DNA of 64,000 nucleotides, taken from an uncultured Eubacterium sp. (GTDB lineage: Bacteria > Bacillota > Clostridia > Lachnospirales > Lachnospiraceae). The translations under genes and the position numbers were made by a program. The stretch spans positions 1-64,000 of the forward strand of contig CAPAOV010000005.1 in assembly GCA_948579355.1 (NCBI GenBank). Direction: 5' to 3'. The notes below the pieces were generated by a model. The model had not been told where the DNA came from and searched no databases. It saw only the letters and a list, made by a program, of their open reading frames with translations. Shown piece after piece: positions 18,041 through 25,902 of this stretch (the stretch's first letter is position 1; every line of letters starts with the position of its first letter).

Positions 18041-18595
18041 ATGGGTATCGGCGGTATTTCACCAATTTCCGGTTACAGTAGCATTGGCAGTGTTTATCCG
18101 ATGTATCCGGCCGGAGCAGTCAGCGGTGTACGCGGCGCTGCTGCCGTTCGCCGCGGAAGCGACGGGATGGCACAGGCAACTATAGACGGCGCCAATGACG
18201 CAGCCAAATCAAAACGAGTAGAAAAGGGCGAATGCCAGACATGCAAAAACCGCAAATATGTAGACGGCTCAAACGAGGGCGACGTATCGTTTAAGGCACC
18301 GGCACATATTTCTCCAAATAATGCAGCGGCGGCTGTTATGAGCCACGAAAAGGAACATGTGGCAAACGCTGTTTCCGAGGGAAATAAAGAAAACAAAGAA
18401 CTTGTCAACGTATCGGTTTCCTTGCAGACTTCCGTCTGCCCGGAATGCGGCAGAGTATATGTATCCGGCGGTACGACAAATTCCACCATGCGTACAACAA
18501 ACGAAAGTCCGAAAAATAACAATCCGTATGAGAAACTACAGGCTAATCTGAACTATTTGATGAGCGCAGGAAAGAATCTGGATATCAGCGCATAA
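18041..18595 (+). CDS. SprA-like putative metalloprotease with HExxH and two CxxC pairs
   Basis: 184 aa from ATG 18041, with AAGGAG 8 bp upstream; an ATG two codons earlier is too close to that site. A Gly/Ser/Ala-rich N-terminus precedes a compact domain with C65-x2-C68, HEKEH (H102, E103, H106) and C133-x2-C136. The HExxH helix (AAVMSHEKEHVANA) resembles SprA-related proteins of unknown role. Zn-protease activity is possible but a third ligand is not obvious. No signal peptide. Stands alone, ended by a bidirectional terminator. Confidence 0.8.
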   Translation: MGIGGISPISGYSSIGSVYPMYPAGAVSGVRGAAAVRRGSDGMAQATIDGANDAAKSKRVEKGECQTCKNRKYVDGSNEGDVSFKAPAHISPNNAAAAVMSHEKEHVANAVSEGNKENKELVNVSVSLQTSVCPECGRVYVSGGTTNSTMRTTNESPKNNNPYEKLQANLNYLMSAGKNLDISA

Positions 18596-18604
18596 TTACG
18601 AATT

Positions 18605-18658
18605 AAAAATCCACGAAATAACAAGACTTCTGCCTTACGTTATTTCGTGGATTTTTTT
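18605..18658. terminator. Bidirectional terminator
   Basis: AAAAATCCACGAAATAAC and GTTATTTCGTGGATTTTTTT form an 18-bp near-perfect stem flanked by A and T runs. It ends the HExxH gene on the plus strand and the Met-rich gene pair on the minus strand. Confidence 0.9.
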
Positions 18659-18679
18659 ATCTGTCAGAGGGAAGCGTTT

Positions 18680-18961
18680 CTAGCGCTTTCCTCCATTTTT
18701 TACTACATTTTTCATCATCTCAACTTTTGCTTTTTCCTGTGGTGACATATCTTTTGTCAGGATTTCCAAGAGAATTTTCGTTTCCTCCGGCGTAAATGAC
18801 AGATTATGTCCTTTTAATCTATTCATTGCCGTCATCAAAAGAGGCGCCGCATCTTTCATTGCTCTTCCGTTCATGCCGTCTACCAGTTCTTTCATAACCT
18901 GCAGCTTTACCGGATGCATAGTTTTAAAGATATCATATTGTTCAAAAATCGACTGACTCAC
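18680..18961 (-). CDS. Small hypothetical protein
   Basis: 93 aa, all-helical by appearance, with no recognised family. It starts at GTG 18961 with AAAGGAG 7 bp upstream and overlaps the end of the preceding gene by 20 bp, so the two are probably translated together. The sequence FKTMHPVKLQVMKELVDGMNG is unusually rich in Met and Lys. It is likely a partner of the upstream Met-rich protein. Confidence 0.75.
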   Translation of the reverse strand: MSQSIFEQYDIFKTMHPVKLQVMKELVDGMNGRAMKDAAPLLMTAMNRLKGHNLSFTPEETKILLEILTKDMSPQEKAKVEMMKNVVKNGGKR

Positions 18962-19394
18962 TATCGGTCTCCTTTCTTTCCTGTTCGCCTGTATCCGAAG
19001 AATCCGGACTATCCTGCATGGCTGTCATCATGGACATCATCATTTCCACGGTATCCTGCTGTTCCGGAGGAATCATATTGCGGATTAACTCCATCGCACC
19101 CATATTACCGTTTTGATTTGGACTCGTATCGCCGTCGCTTTCTGCTCCCATCTCCTGTGTTTGCTGCATAGCCTGCATAAGCTGCATCATTTCCATCATA
19201 TGCTTCATCTGAAACACCTGCAGGAACATATCAATCATTCTGCGCTCTCTTCCCGAAGAAAAAGGGCGCACCGCCCCCAATAACCCCTCCAAATCAATTT
19301 TTTCTCCTACCGATACATCCAAAAAAGGGATAGCCGCTTTTAATATCTGCACACTTTGAGCATTATTTAATCGGCCATCCCATTCCAACATCAT
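18942..19394 (-). CDS. Methionine-rich hypothetical protein
   Basis: 150 aa from ATG 19394 (a TTG eight codons upstream is an alternative). The centre is extremely Met/Gln-rich: a helix with MKHMMEMMQLMQAMQQTQEM, then a charged Asp/Ser/Asn linker and MMSMMTAMQDS. The N-terminal ~45 residues (LNNAQSVQILKAAIPFLDVSVGEKIDLEGLLGAVRP) form a short helical domain. Function unknown; Met-rich helices can mediate hydrophobic or signal-sequence contacts or bind metal, but nothing here decides. Overlaps the following small gene. Confidence 0.75.
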   Translation of the reverse strand: MMLEWDGRLNNAQSVQILKAAIPFLDVSVGEKIDLEGLLGAVRPFSSGRERRMIDMFLQVFQMKHMMEMMQLMQAMQQTQEMGAESDGDTSPNQNGNMGAMELIRNMIPPEQQDTVEMMMSMMTAMQDSPDSSDTGEQERKETDSESVDF

Positions 19395-19454
19395 GTATTG
19401 TACCCGCCCTTCGAACAAGCAATCGTTATTCTATTCTATGCGGGATTTTCGTTT

Positions 19455-19931
19455 TTATGAATACTTGAGGCAATCCGGTGTGATTCCATAGAGAACTTTT
19501 TCCAGATACCTCTCTGCCAGCACCTTTGCCATAGGCAGATTCATATCCAGATAATTGCCGCACTCTTTCGGGTCGGCTCCCGGAACTTTATCGTCAAAAC
19601 GGGAGATAAACTCGTACATCTCACGCAGTAGCGGCACTATCTGTTCCGACTCATAATCTCCTGCCAAAATCAGATAAAAGCCAGTGCGGCACCCCATCGG
19701 GCCGAAATAAATAATCTTTTTGCCCCACTGCTCATGGTTGCGGAGAAAAGTTGCCCCCAAATGTTCTATCGTATGTACCTCGGCAGTATTCATTACCGGT
19801 TCAAAATTCGGTCTTGTCATACGGATATCAAATGTCGTTACGACATCATTTCCGGTACTGTCCTTACGGCTCACATAAATCCCCGGCAAGAGCCTCATGT
19901 GGTCGACCGTAAAACTTGCAATTGTTTCCAT
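19455..19931 (-). CDS. luxS: S-ribosylhomocysteine lyase LuxS
   Basis: Converts S-ribosylhomocysteine to homocysteine and DPD, the precursor of AI-2. 158 aa, full length. Metal ligands H53 and H57 in HTIEHLGATFLRNH and C124 in PKECGNY; catalytic C81 in GPMGCRTG; E56 is the general base. Downstream of the glycerophosphotransferase cluster on the same strand but separated by ~60 bp. AI-2 would be a second signal in addition to the agr peptide at the other end of the window. Confidence 0.97.
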   Translation of the reverse strand: METIASFTVDHMRLLPGIYVSRKDSTGNDVVTTFDIRMTRPNFEPVMNTAEVHTIEHLGATFLRNHEQWGKKIIYFGPMGCRTGFYLILAGDYESEQIVPLLREMYEFISRFDDKVPGADPKECGNYLDMNLPMAKVLAERYLEKVLYGITPDCLKYS

Positions 19932-19994
19932 AAATACCCTCCTCTTTTCTATATCAGAGCCATTTTGACCCCAACAAATTCTTGGATTGCTCCT

Positions 19995-21203
19995 TTATTC
20001 ATAATAGACATTGACCTGCTTATGCGGAATCAACTCCCGCAGCAAATCAAGTACGCGTTCAGAAGCCATGCCGTCATCCAGTGTGTTATATTTCTCCATA
20101 AAGCTCTTATAGCGCTCTTCATACTCTTCCGGACGGTAATTTCGTATATCTTCGATTAGTTCCTCGGTCGTCGTCGAAATCGGCCCCGGCATTTCCTTGC
20201 TATAACTAAAATAAAAACCGCGCAATTCATTTTTATATTTGTAAAAATCATAGGCAAAGAAAAACATCGGACGCTTGAGAATACTGTAATCAAACATGAC
20301 GGAAGAGTAATCTGTCACCAGAATATCCGCCACTAAAAACAGCTCTGCAATATCGCGGCTCTGGTCGAAGTGATAGATAAACCCCTCATAGGGCGACCAG
20401 TCTACCGCATCCATAATCAAATAGTGGTACTTGACAATCATAATATATTCATCGCCCAGTTCTTCCTGTAACTTTTCAAAGGAAATCTGCGGACGAAATT
20501 CGTACTTATCATCTTCGGAAAACTCGTCGTCACGCCATGTCGGTGCATAGAGAATAATCTTCTTGTCCTTTGGCAGCCCCAATTTGCGCCGGTAAAGCCG
20601 CACTCCCTCTTCGGTATTTTCACGAAACAAAATGTCGTTGCGCGGATAACCGATTTCCAACATATCTTTTTGAAAGTCAAACGCACGGCGGAACGTCGAG
20701 GAAGAAAATTGATTTTGCGATATAAGATAATCCCACGTATGAACATTTTTGGTAAAATGCTCTTTATAAGTATCAATATCCTTTTCCCCAACCATAAACA
20801 CATCTTCCATATCCAGCGCCAGTTTCTTCAGCGGAGTGCCGTGCCACGTCTGAATATAGTATGTTCCTTTCCGGCGGACAAGAAATTCCGGTTGCCGGCT
20901 GTCAAATACCCAAATCTTTGCACTGGCCATATAATAGAGATAGCGCAGACGGCCATAACGAACCTGTCTGCTCATCCCCGGAATGTTGTACTTTTCCTTT
21001 TCATAGAACCAGATGCAATCCCAAATCAAATCATAGCCATTTACCATAAGGCACTCATAGATATGCTTGGGATTTCCCGCATAGCTCTTTCCCAAGCTGC
21101 TGTCGAACACAATCCGGTTTTTCTTGACCGGACACAAATGGCACATAACGTAATAAAAAACCACTACAATTTGTTTGGCAAATTGGTATATCTTCTTACG
21201 CAC
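19995..21203 (-). CDS. CDP-glycerol:polyol glycerophosphotransferase (TagF/TagB-like)
   Basis: 402 aa. Carries the whole Glyphos_transf domain: TWHGTPLKKLALDM (H121 is the expected catalytic base), GYPRNDILF, VKYHYLIMDA, and DILVTDYSSVMFDY near residue 300. Such enzymes add glycerol-phosphate (or a related polyol phosphate) from the CDP-donor to teichoic-acid-like or capsular polymers at the inner membrane face. It is the third and smallest of three related genes in one transcript (after 23638 and 21218) and the only one without a GT2 domain. Gap to the preceding gene is 14 bp. Confidence 0.9.
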   Translation of the reverse strand: MRKKIYQFAKQIVVVFYYVMCHLCPVKKNRIVFDSSLGKSYAGNPKHIYECLMVNGYDLIWDCIWFYEKEKYNIPGMSRQVRYGRLRYLYYMASAKIWVFDSRQPEFLVRRKGTYYIQTWHGTPLKKLALDMEDVFMVGEKDIDTYKEHFTKNVHTWDYLISQNQFSSSTFRRAFDFQKDMLEIGYPRNDILFRENTEEGVRLYRRKLGLPKDKKIILYAPTWRDDEFSEDDKYEFRPQISFEKLQEELGDEYIMIVKYHYLIMDAVDWSPYEGFIYHFDQSRDIAELFLVADILVTDYSSVMFDYSILKRPMFFFAYDFYKYKNELRGFYFSYSKEMPGPISTTTEELIEDIRNYRPEEYEERYKSFMEKYNTLDDGMASERVLDLLRELIPHKQVNVYYE

Positions 21204-21217
21204 AACGCACTCTCCTT

Positions 21218-23617
21218 CTAGTCGGTAACTTCTCGCTCTCCAAATACTTTTTCGATAACCCTCTCCGATGCATGTCCGTCATCTACATTACAGAACCGAT
21301 TATAAAACTCCTCATAGCGGGCCTTATATGTTTCCGATATAGCGTCCATGTTATGAAGCGCTTCCACCACCGCATCATTCGTACGCAAAATCGGTCCCGG
21401 CAGTTCCTTTTCCATATCCATATACATACCGCGGATTTCGTCGGCATATTCATCAAAATCATAGGTGTAAAACAAAATTGGCCGCCGCAGATTGGCATAA
21501 TCGAAAAATACGGAGGAATAATCGGTAATGCAAATATCCGAAATCAGATACAGGCGGGATATATCCTCGTACTGGCTGCCATTATATACAAATCCCTCGT
21601 ATTCGGTCAGATTTAATATGTCCGCAATATAGTAATGCGTACGCAGAAGAATTACGCTGTCTTCCCCAAATTCCTTTTGCAGACGCCCCAAATCCAGAGC
21701 AAGCGTAAATTTATATTTGCCGCGGTCATAAAACTGATTATCACGCCACGTCGGTGCATAGAGAATCACGCGTTTCCCCTCCGGGATACCGAGTTCCTTT
21801 TTCACTTCCACCGCGATTTCATCGCGATTTTCCGCGTACAAAATATCATTCCGCGGGTAGCCGTATTCCAGAATTTTATCGCGGTTATACACAAAGGCGC
21901 GCTCGAATACATCGGTGGAAAAACGATTTGCCGAAATCAGATAATTCCACTCTCTGGAATGTTTATAGAAAAGTGTTTTGTGGTTTTGACTGGCCGAAGT
22001 AATATCATCCATGTCAAAAGCCAGCTTCTTTAAAGGCGTTCCATGCCATGTTTCCAAAAATACCACGCCTCGCCTCTTCGTATTCCACGCCGGCTGACGC
22101 ACATTGAAAATACGATAACCGCAGCGGGAAGCATAATATACATAGCGCAGACTATTCATCTTGACACGCGTGTGCTTACCGGATTTTGCAAGGTCTTTTG
22201 ATTTCTTGTTCAAAACCCATATATAGCGGTATTTGCTGCCTCGCGTCTTCTGCAAATACTCATACAGATATTTGGGACTGTCCGAATAACTCTTGCCAAA
22301 GAAGCTCTCAATAAATACCCAGTCCCGGCGCAGCGGCATTTTTTTGAAAATATGCTTTTCCAGTTGACGATACCACTGAATACGGCTTCCGAACAGACCT
22401 TTCTTCTTTTTCTGCCAGCGGAACAGCTTAAAGAATGGCAGCGCCATACGAAACTTCCCTCTTCTCGCTATCGTCAGCGCCCTGCGTGCCGTCGGCGTAT
22501 AGTCCTTAATAATTTTTTTCCAATCCGGAATCCCCTGCATAATCCTGCTAAATTCCGGCGCCAAATCACGACGCACACGGTCAGGATATCTTCTGTAAAA
22601 ATAATCTACAAAAAAGCGGTCCATTAAAAAGCGAAGTTCCGTATCTTCTTCATCCAGTAAAGACATAACTTTACCGTATGTATCGAGAAGCTCCGGACTG
22701 TGTGCGCCACGTTTTTTCTGTGATAACGCAGGCAGATGAACCTGATCGTTTCGCTGGCGCCATGCATAGTAACTGTCGCCATCTATCCACATATGCCCCT
22801 TTGCAGCCTTTAACACCTCGATACAAAAGCGGATATCACTGTAAAAACGGGTATCCGTATCGCAGACAATTCCCTTTTCCAACAAAAATTTTCGCCGTAT
22901 GAGCAAATGCTGGACGGAATATCTCTCATAAAACCGCTCCGTCAGCAGCTCGTCCGAAAGCGGATGGATGCCCCCGACAAAAGACTCGTGGTAGGCCTTG
23001 TCCGCATCATAATTTGCCGGCTTAAAAAAGGTGCGCACTTTATTTCCCGTAACGAGCAGCGCCCGCTTTTCTTCTGCGACTTTCAACAGACGCGCCAATG
23101 CATCGTCTAGCAGATAATCGTCGCAGTCAATAAAATAGACGTACTCGCCCGTCGCCTTTTCCAAACCGATATTTCGACAATAGGCTACGCCAAACGGATA
23201 GACATCCGACATTCTTTCCTCATATTCATCAATCAGTTCTTCCTCATCTGGATATAACTGCTCATCGGTATAAATAGACTTTGCATTTTCGCCTCTTTTT
23301 TTCAAGCTATCCAATTCTTCTCTGCGGTGCTCTGCTTTCGTCAAACGCTTTTCTACACGCTCGTGTATTTTTTGCTCCCGCCAGCTCTCTGCCGCCTCCC
23401 TGTTCTTCCGATGCACTTCTTCCGGCAGCTCTTCCAATGCTTCATAGACAACGACTGTCTTTTTTTGCAAAACAGACTGCGGTACTTCCGTACCGTCTTT
23501 ATCATGTACAATAATAATCTCGTAGTCCGCTAACTGCTGTGCCTCTATACTGGCAACACAGTCTTCCAGATACGCTGTCCCTTTAAAATATGGAATAATT
23601 ATACTTACCTTTGCCAT
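21218..23617 (-). CDS. Bifunctional GT2 / CDP-glycerol glycerophosphotransferase
   Basis: 799 aa. Residues 1 to about 330 are a GT-A family 2 transferase (VSIIIPYFKGTAYLEDCVASI; YFIDCDDYLLDD with the DxD motif), interrupted at about 85-135 by a highly charged, probably coiled-coil insert that splits the nucleotide-binding part. After a basic linker, residues ~420-799 are a Glyphos_transf domain with ETWHGTPLKKLAFDMDD, GYPRNDILY, LRTHYYI, CITDYSSVFFDYANLRRP. One chain could add both a sugar and a glycerol-phosphate, suggesting a polymer with alternating units. The start ATG has a poor AGAAGATGG site but lies 21 bp after the previous stop. Confidence 0.92.
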   Translation of the reverse strand: MAKVSIIIPYFKGTAYLEDCVASIEAQQLADYEIIIVHDKDGTEVPQSVLQKKTVVVYEALEELPEEVHRKNREAAESWREQKIHERVEKRLTKAEHRREELDSLKKRGENAKSIYTDEQLYPDEEELIDEYEERMSDVYPFGVAYCRNIGLEKATGEYVYFIDCDDYLLDDALARLLKVAEEKRALLVTGNKVRTFFKPANYDADKAYHESFVGGIHPLSDELLTERFYERYSVQHLLIRRKFLLEKGIVCDTDTRFYSDIRFCIEVLKAAKGHMWIDGDSYYAWRQRNDQVHLPALSQKKRGAHSPELLDTYGKVMSLLDEEDTELRFLMDRFFVDYFYRRYPDRVRRDLAPEFSRIMQGIPDWKKIIKDYTPTARRALTIARRGKFRMALPFFKLFRWQKKKKGLFGSRIQWYRQLEKHIFKKMPLRRDWVFIESFFGKSYSDSPKYLYEYLQKTRGSKYRYIWVLNKKSKDLAKSGKHTRVKMNSLRYVYYASRCGYRIFNVRQPAWNTKRRGVVFLETWHGTPLKKLAFDMDDITSASQNHKTLFYKHSREWNYLISANRFSTDVFERAFVYNRDKILEYGYPRNDILYAENRDEIAVEVKKELGIPEGKRVILYAPTWRDNQFYDRGKYKFTLALDLGRLQKEFGEDSVILLRTHYYIADILNLTEYEGFVYNGSQYEDISRLYLISDICITDYSSVFFDYANLRRPILFYTYDFDEYADEIRGMYMDMEKELPGPILRTNDAVVEALHNMDAISETYKARYEEFYNRFCNVDDGHASERVIEKVFGEREVTD

Positions 23618-23637
23618 CTTCTCACTCCAATTCCTGT

Positions 23638-25881
23638 CTATTTATGAAACACGGTTTCCACTACCTGTTTCGTAGATGTTCCATTCTCCCAACCGCAATA
23701 CTTTTCATAAAATACCCGATACTTCTCCTCATATGTCTGCTCTACCTGCGGCAGATTCTGAACGGAGGCAATCACTTCGTCCGAAGTCATCAATATCGGC
23801 CCCGGCAGTTCTTCTTCAATATTGATATAAAAGCCTCGCAGGGCATCGCGGTACTTTTCAATATCATACATGAAGAACAAAATCGGCCGCCTTAAATTCG
23901 CATAATCAAAGAATACCGATGAATAGTCTGTAATCATTAAATCCGCAATCAAATATAAGTGCGCAATATCATCATAGGTGCTCGCATTGAATACAAAACC
24001 CTGATACGCTGATAAATCCAATACATTGACAATAAAGTAATGGGTTCGCAGAACCACGACATACTCGTCACCAAGCGTTTCCTGCATTCTCGCCAAATCC
24101 AATTGTAATGTAAAGCGATATTGCCCCTTGTCAAAAAATTCATCATCGCGCCATGTCGGTGCATATAGTATCACCTTTTTATCCAATGGTATGCCCAGAC
24201 TATTTTTTATTTCTCCCACCTGCCGTTCTCTCTCGTCCTCCGGTAAGTGCAGAATATCGTTGCGCGGATATCCCGTCTCTAACATCTCCTTATCATACAT
24301 AAAGCAACTGCTGAAAATATCGGATGAGAATTGATTTGGCGCAATGAGATAATCCCAGCTACGGCTCTGATTATATACCTGCTCTTTATACAGCGGCGAG
24401 GCGCCGCTCACCTCTACCTGGTCAAAAACCAGACGCTTCAACGGCGTTCCGTGCCACGTCTCTAAAAATACCGTACCTTTCCTTTTGATAAATGATTTTG
24501 GCTGCCGCACATTATAAACAAAATATTTTGAGCGCGCCATATAGTAATAATAGCGCAGGGAAAAACGCTTTACCTGCTTCGCCGGATAAGGCAGTTTTGT
24601 CTTTTTGTTCAACACCCATATGCACTCGTACTCTCCCGAATACTGTTGGGAAATGTATTCAAAAATATACTTCGGACTATCCGAATAATTTCTTCCAAAA
24701 AATGTTTCAAATAATATCATCTTTTCCTTAATTGGAAAACGCAGCAACAGCTTGCGGTAAATAAGCGGAATCATTTTCCTCTTACGCCCTATCGTTCTCT
24801 TAAATGTCTGGAATGCGCTGTGGCGTCTAGCTCTGGCGGCAATTTTTTCCGTCGTATGCGTAAGAGAATAGTTTACGCTTCTTCTCGTATACGGTCTGGC
24901 AAGCTTTAACGCCTCTTTTGAGATAAGAGGGAGACACTCGTCCGCTAATGAGCGAAGTTCTTTTACTTTCTTGCTGCTCTTTTCTTTCATATAAGCGGCA
25001 ATTGTCTGTCTCACGTAATCTTTCACGAATTTACAGTCAAAACAACTCTCAATAAATTCATTTTTACCGCGGATTACTTCTTTTACATATAAATAGGCTC
25101 TCATAACTTCCATTGCCTTATTCGTTGCATCTTTCCTTTGGGCAAGGGATGGAAGATTAATCGGGTCGTTTCTTCGCCTTTTCACATAATAAGGTTCTTC
25201 GGTCAGTTCGGATACCCGCTCCGTACAGCAGAACGCCTTTGCCAGAAAGCCCATATCCGCTTGATAAATAAATTGTTCATCAAAAGTAACCGCGTTTTGC
25301 ACGAGCATTTCCCTGCGGTATAACAGATTAAGCGCCGACAGGAAAGTAAAGCGGATAACACTTTTCAGCAAATGATAAAACACCGTCTCCCAAGACGTGG
25401 CATTATCCGGAAGAAGCGGAAACGTCTTATCCTCCCGCTCAATGCGTGAAGTATTGATATATGTGTGCTTCTCCGTTGAATCGTCCGGCAGCTTCTCCAT
25501 CTCCAGAAAGCCGCGGTAACCAATCCACGAATAATAGCGGCGCACATAAACAATATCGCTCTCCCTCGCTGCCGCCAGCATACTCTCTACTGCTCCGGCC
25601 CGCAAAAAATCATCGCAATCCATAAAAAACACAAATTCCTGCCGACTGGCCGCCAGACCGATGTTTCTGGCCGCTGCCACTCCCGTCTTCTCCCCCGTAT
25701 CTAATAACGTAACCGGAAAAGACAGCGATAATTCCGTCACTGCTCTCTTATCTTCCTCATCACAATGGTCGCATACAACGAGCGCCTCGAACTCTTTACA
25801 CGTCTGATTCTCTAAACTCTCCAGACACTCCTGTATATATTTTCTCTCACCACAATATGGAATAATAAAACTAATTCCCAC
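23638..25881 (-). CDS. Bifunctional GT2 / CDP-glycerol glycerophosphotransferase (paralogue)
   Basis: 747 aa, same architecture as its neighbour but without the charged insert: GT2 (ISFIIPYCGERKYIQECLESL; FFMDCDDFLRAG) in the first ~310 residues, then a Glyphos_transf domain from about 390 (ETWHGTPLKRLVFDQ, GYPRNDILH, LRTHYFIV, MITDYSSVFFDYANLRRP). The strong likeness to the 799-aa protein indicates tandem duplication followed by divergence in the GT2 half. First in the surface-polymer set and directly downstream of leuS (21-bp gap). Confidence 0.92.
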   Translation of the reverse strand: MGISFIIPYCGERKYIQECLESLENQTCKEFEALVVCDHCDEEDKRAVTELSLSFPVTLLDTGEKTGVAAARNIGLAASRQEFVFFMDCDDFLRAGAVESMLAAARESDIVYVRRYYSWIGYRGFLEMEKLPDDSTEKHTYINTSRIEREDKTFPLLPDNATSWETVFYHLLKSVIRFTFLSALNLLYRREMLVQNAVTFDEQFIYQADMGFLAKAFCCTERVSELTEEPYYVKRRRNDPINLPSLAQRKDATNKAMEVMRAYLYVKEVIRGKNEFIESCFDCKFVKDYVRQTIAAYMKEKSSKKVKELRSLADECLPLISKEALKLARPYTRRSVNYSLTHTTEKIAARARRHSAFQTFKRTIGRKRKMIPLIYRKLLLRFPIKEKMILFETFFGRNYSDSPKYIFEYISQQYSGEYECIWVLNKKTKLPYPAKQVKRFSLRYYYYMARSKYFVYNVRQPKSFIKRKGTVFLETWHGTPLKRLVFDQVEVSGASPLYKEQVYNQSRSWDYLIAPNQFSSDIFSSCFMYDKEMLETGYPRNDILHLPEDERERQVGEIKNSLGIPLDKKVILYAPTWRDDEFFDKGQYRFTLQLDLARMQETLGDEYVVVLRTHYFIVNVLDLSAYQGFVFNASTYDDIAHLYLIADLMITDYSSVFFDYANLRRPILFFMYDIEKYRDALRGFYINIEEELPGPILMTSDEVIASVQNLPQVEQTYEEKYRVFYEKYCGWENGTSTKQVVETVFHK

Positions 25882-25902
25882 GATTACTCTCCTTCAAACG
25901 TA

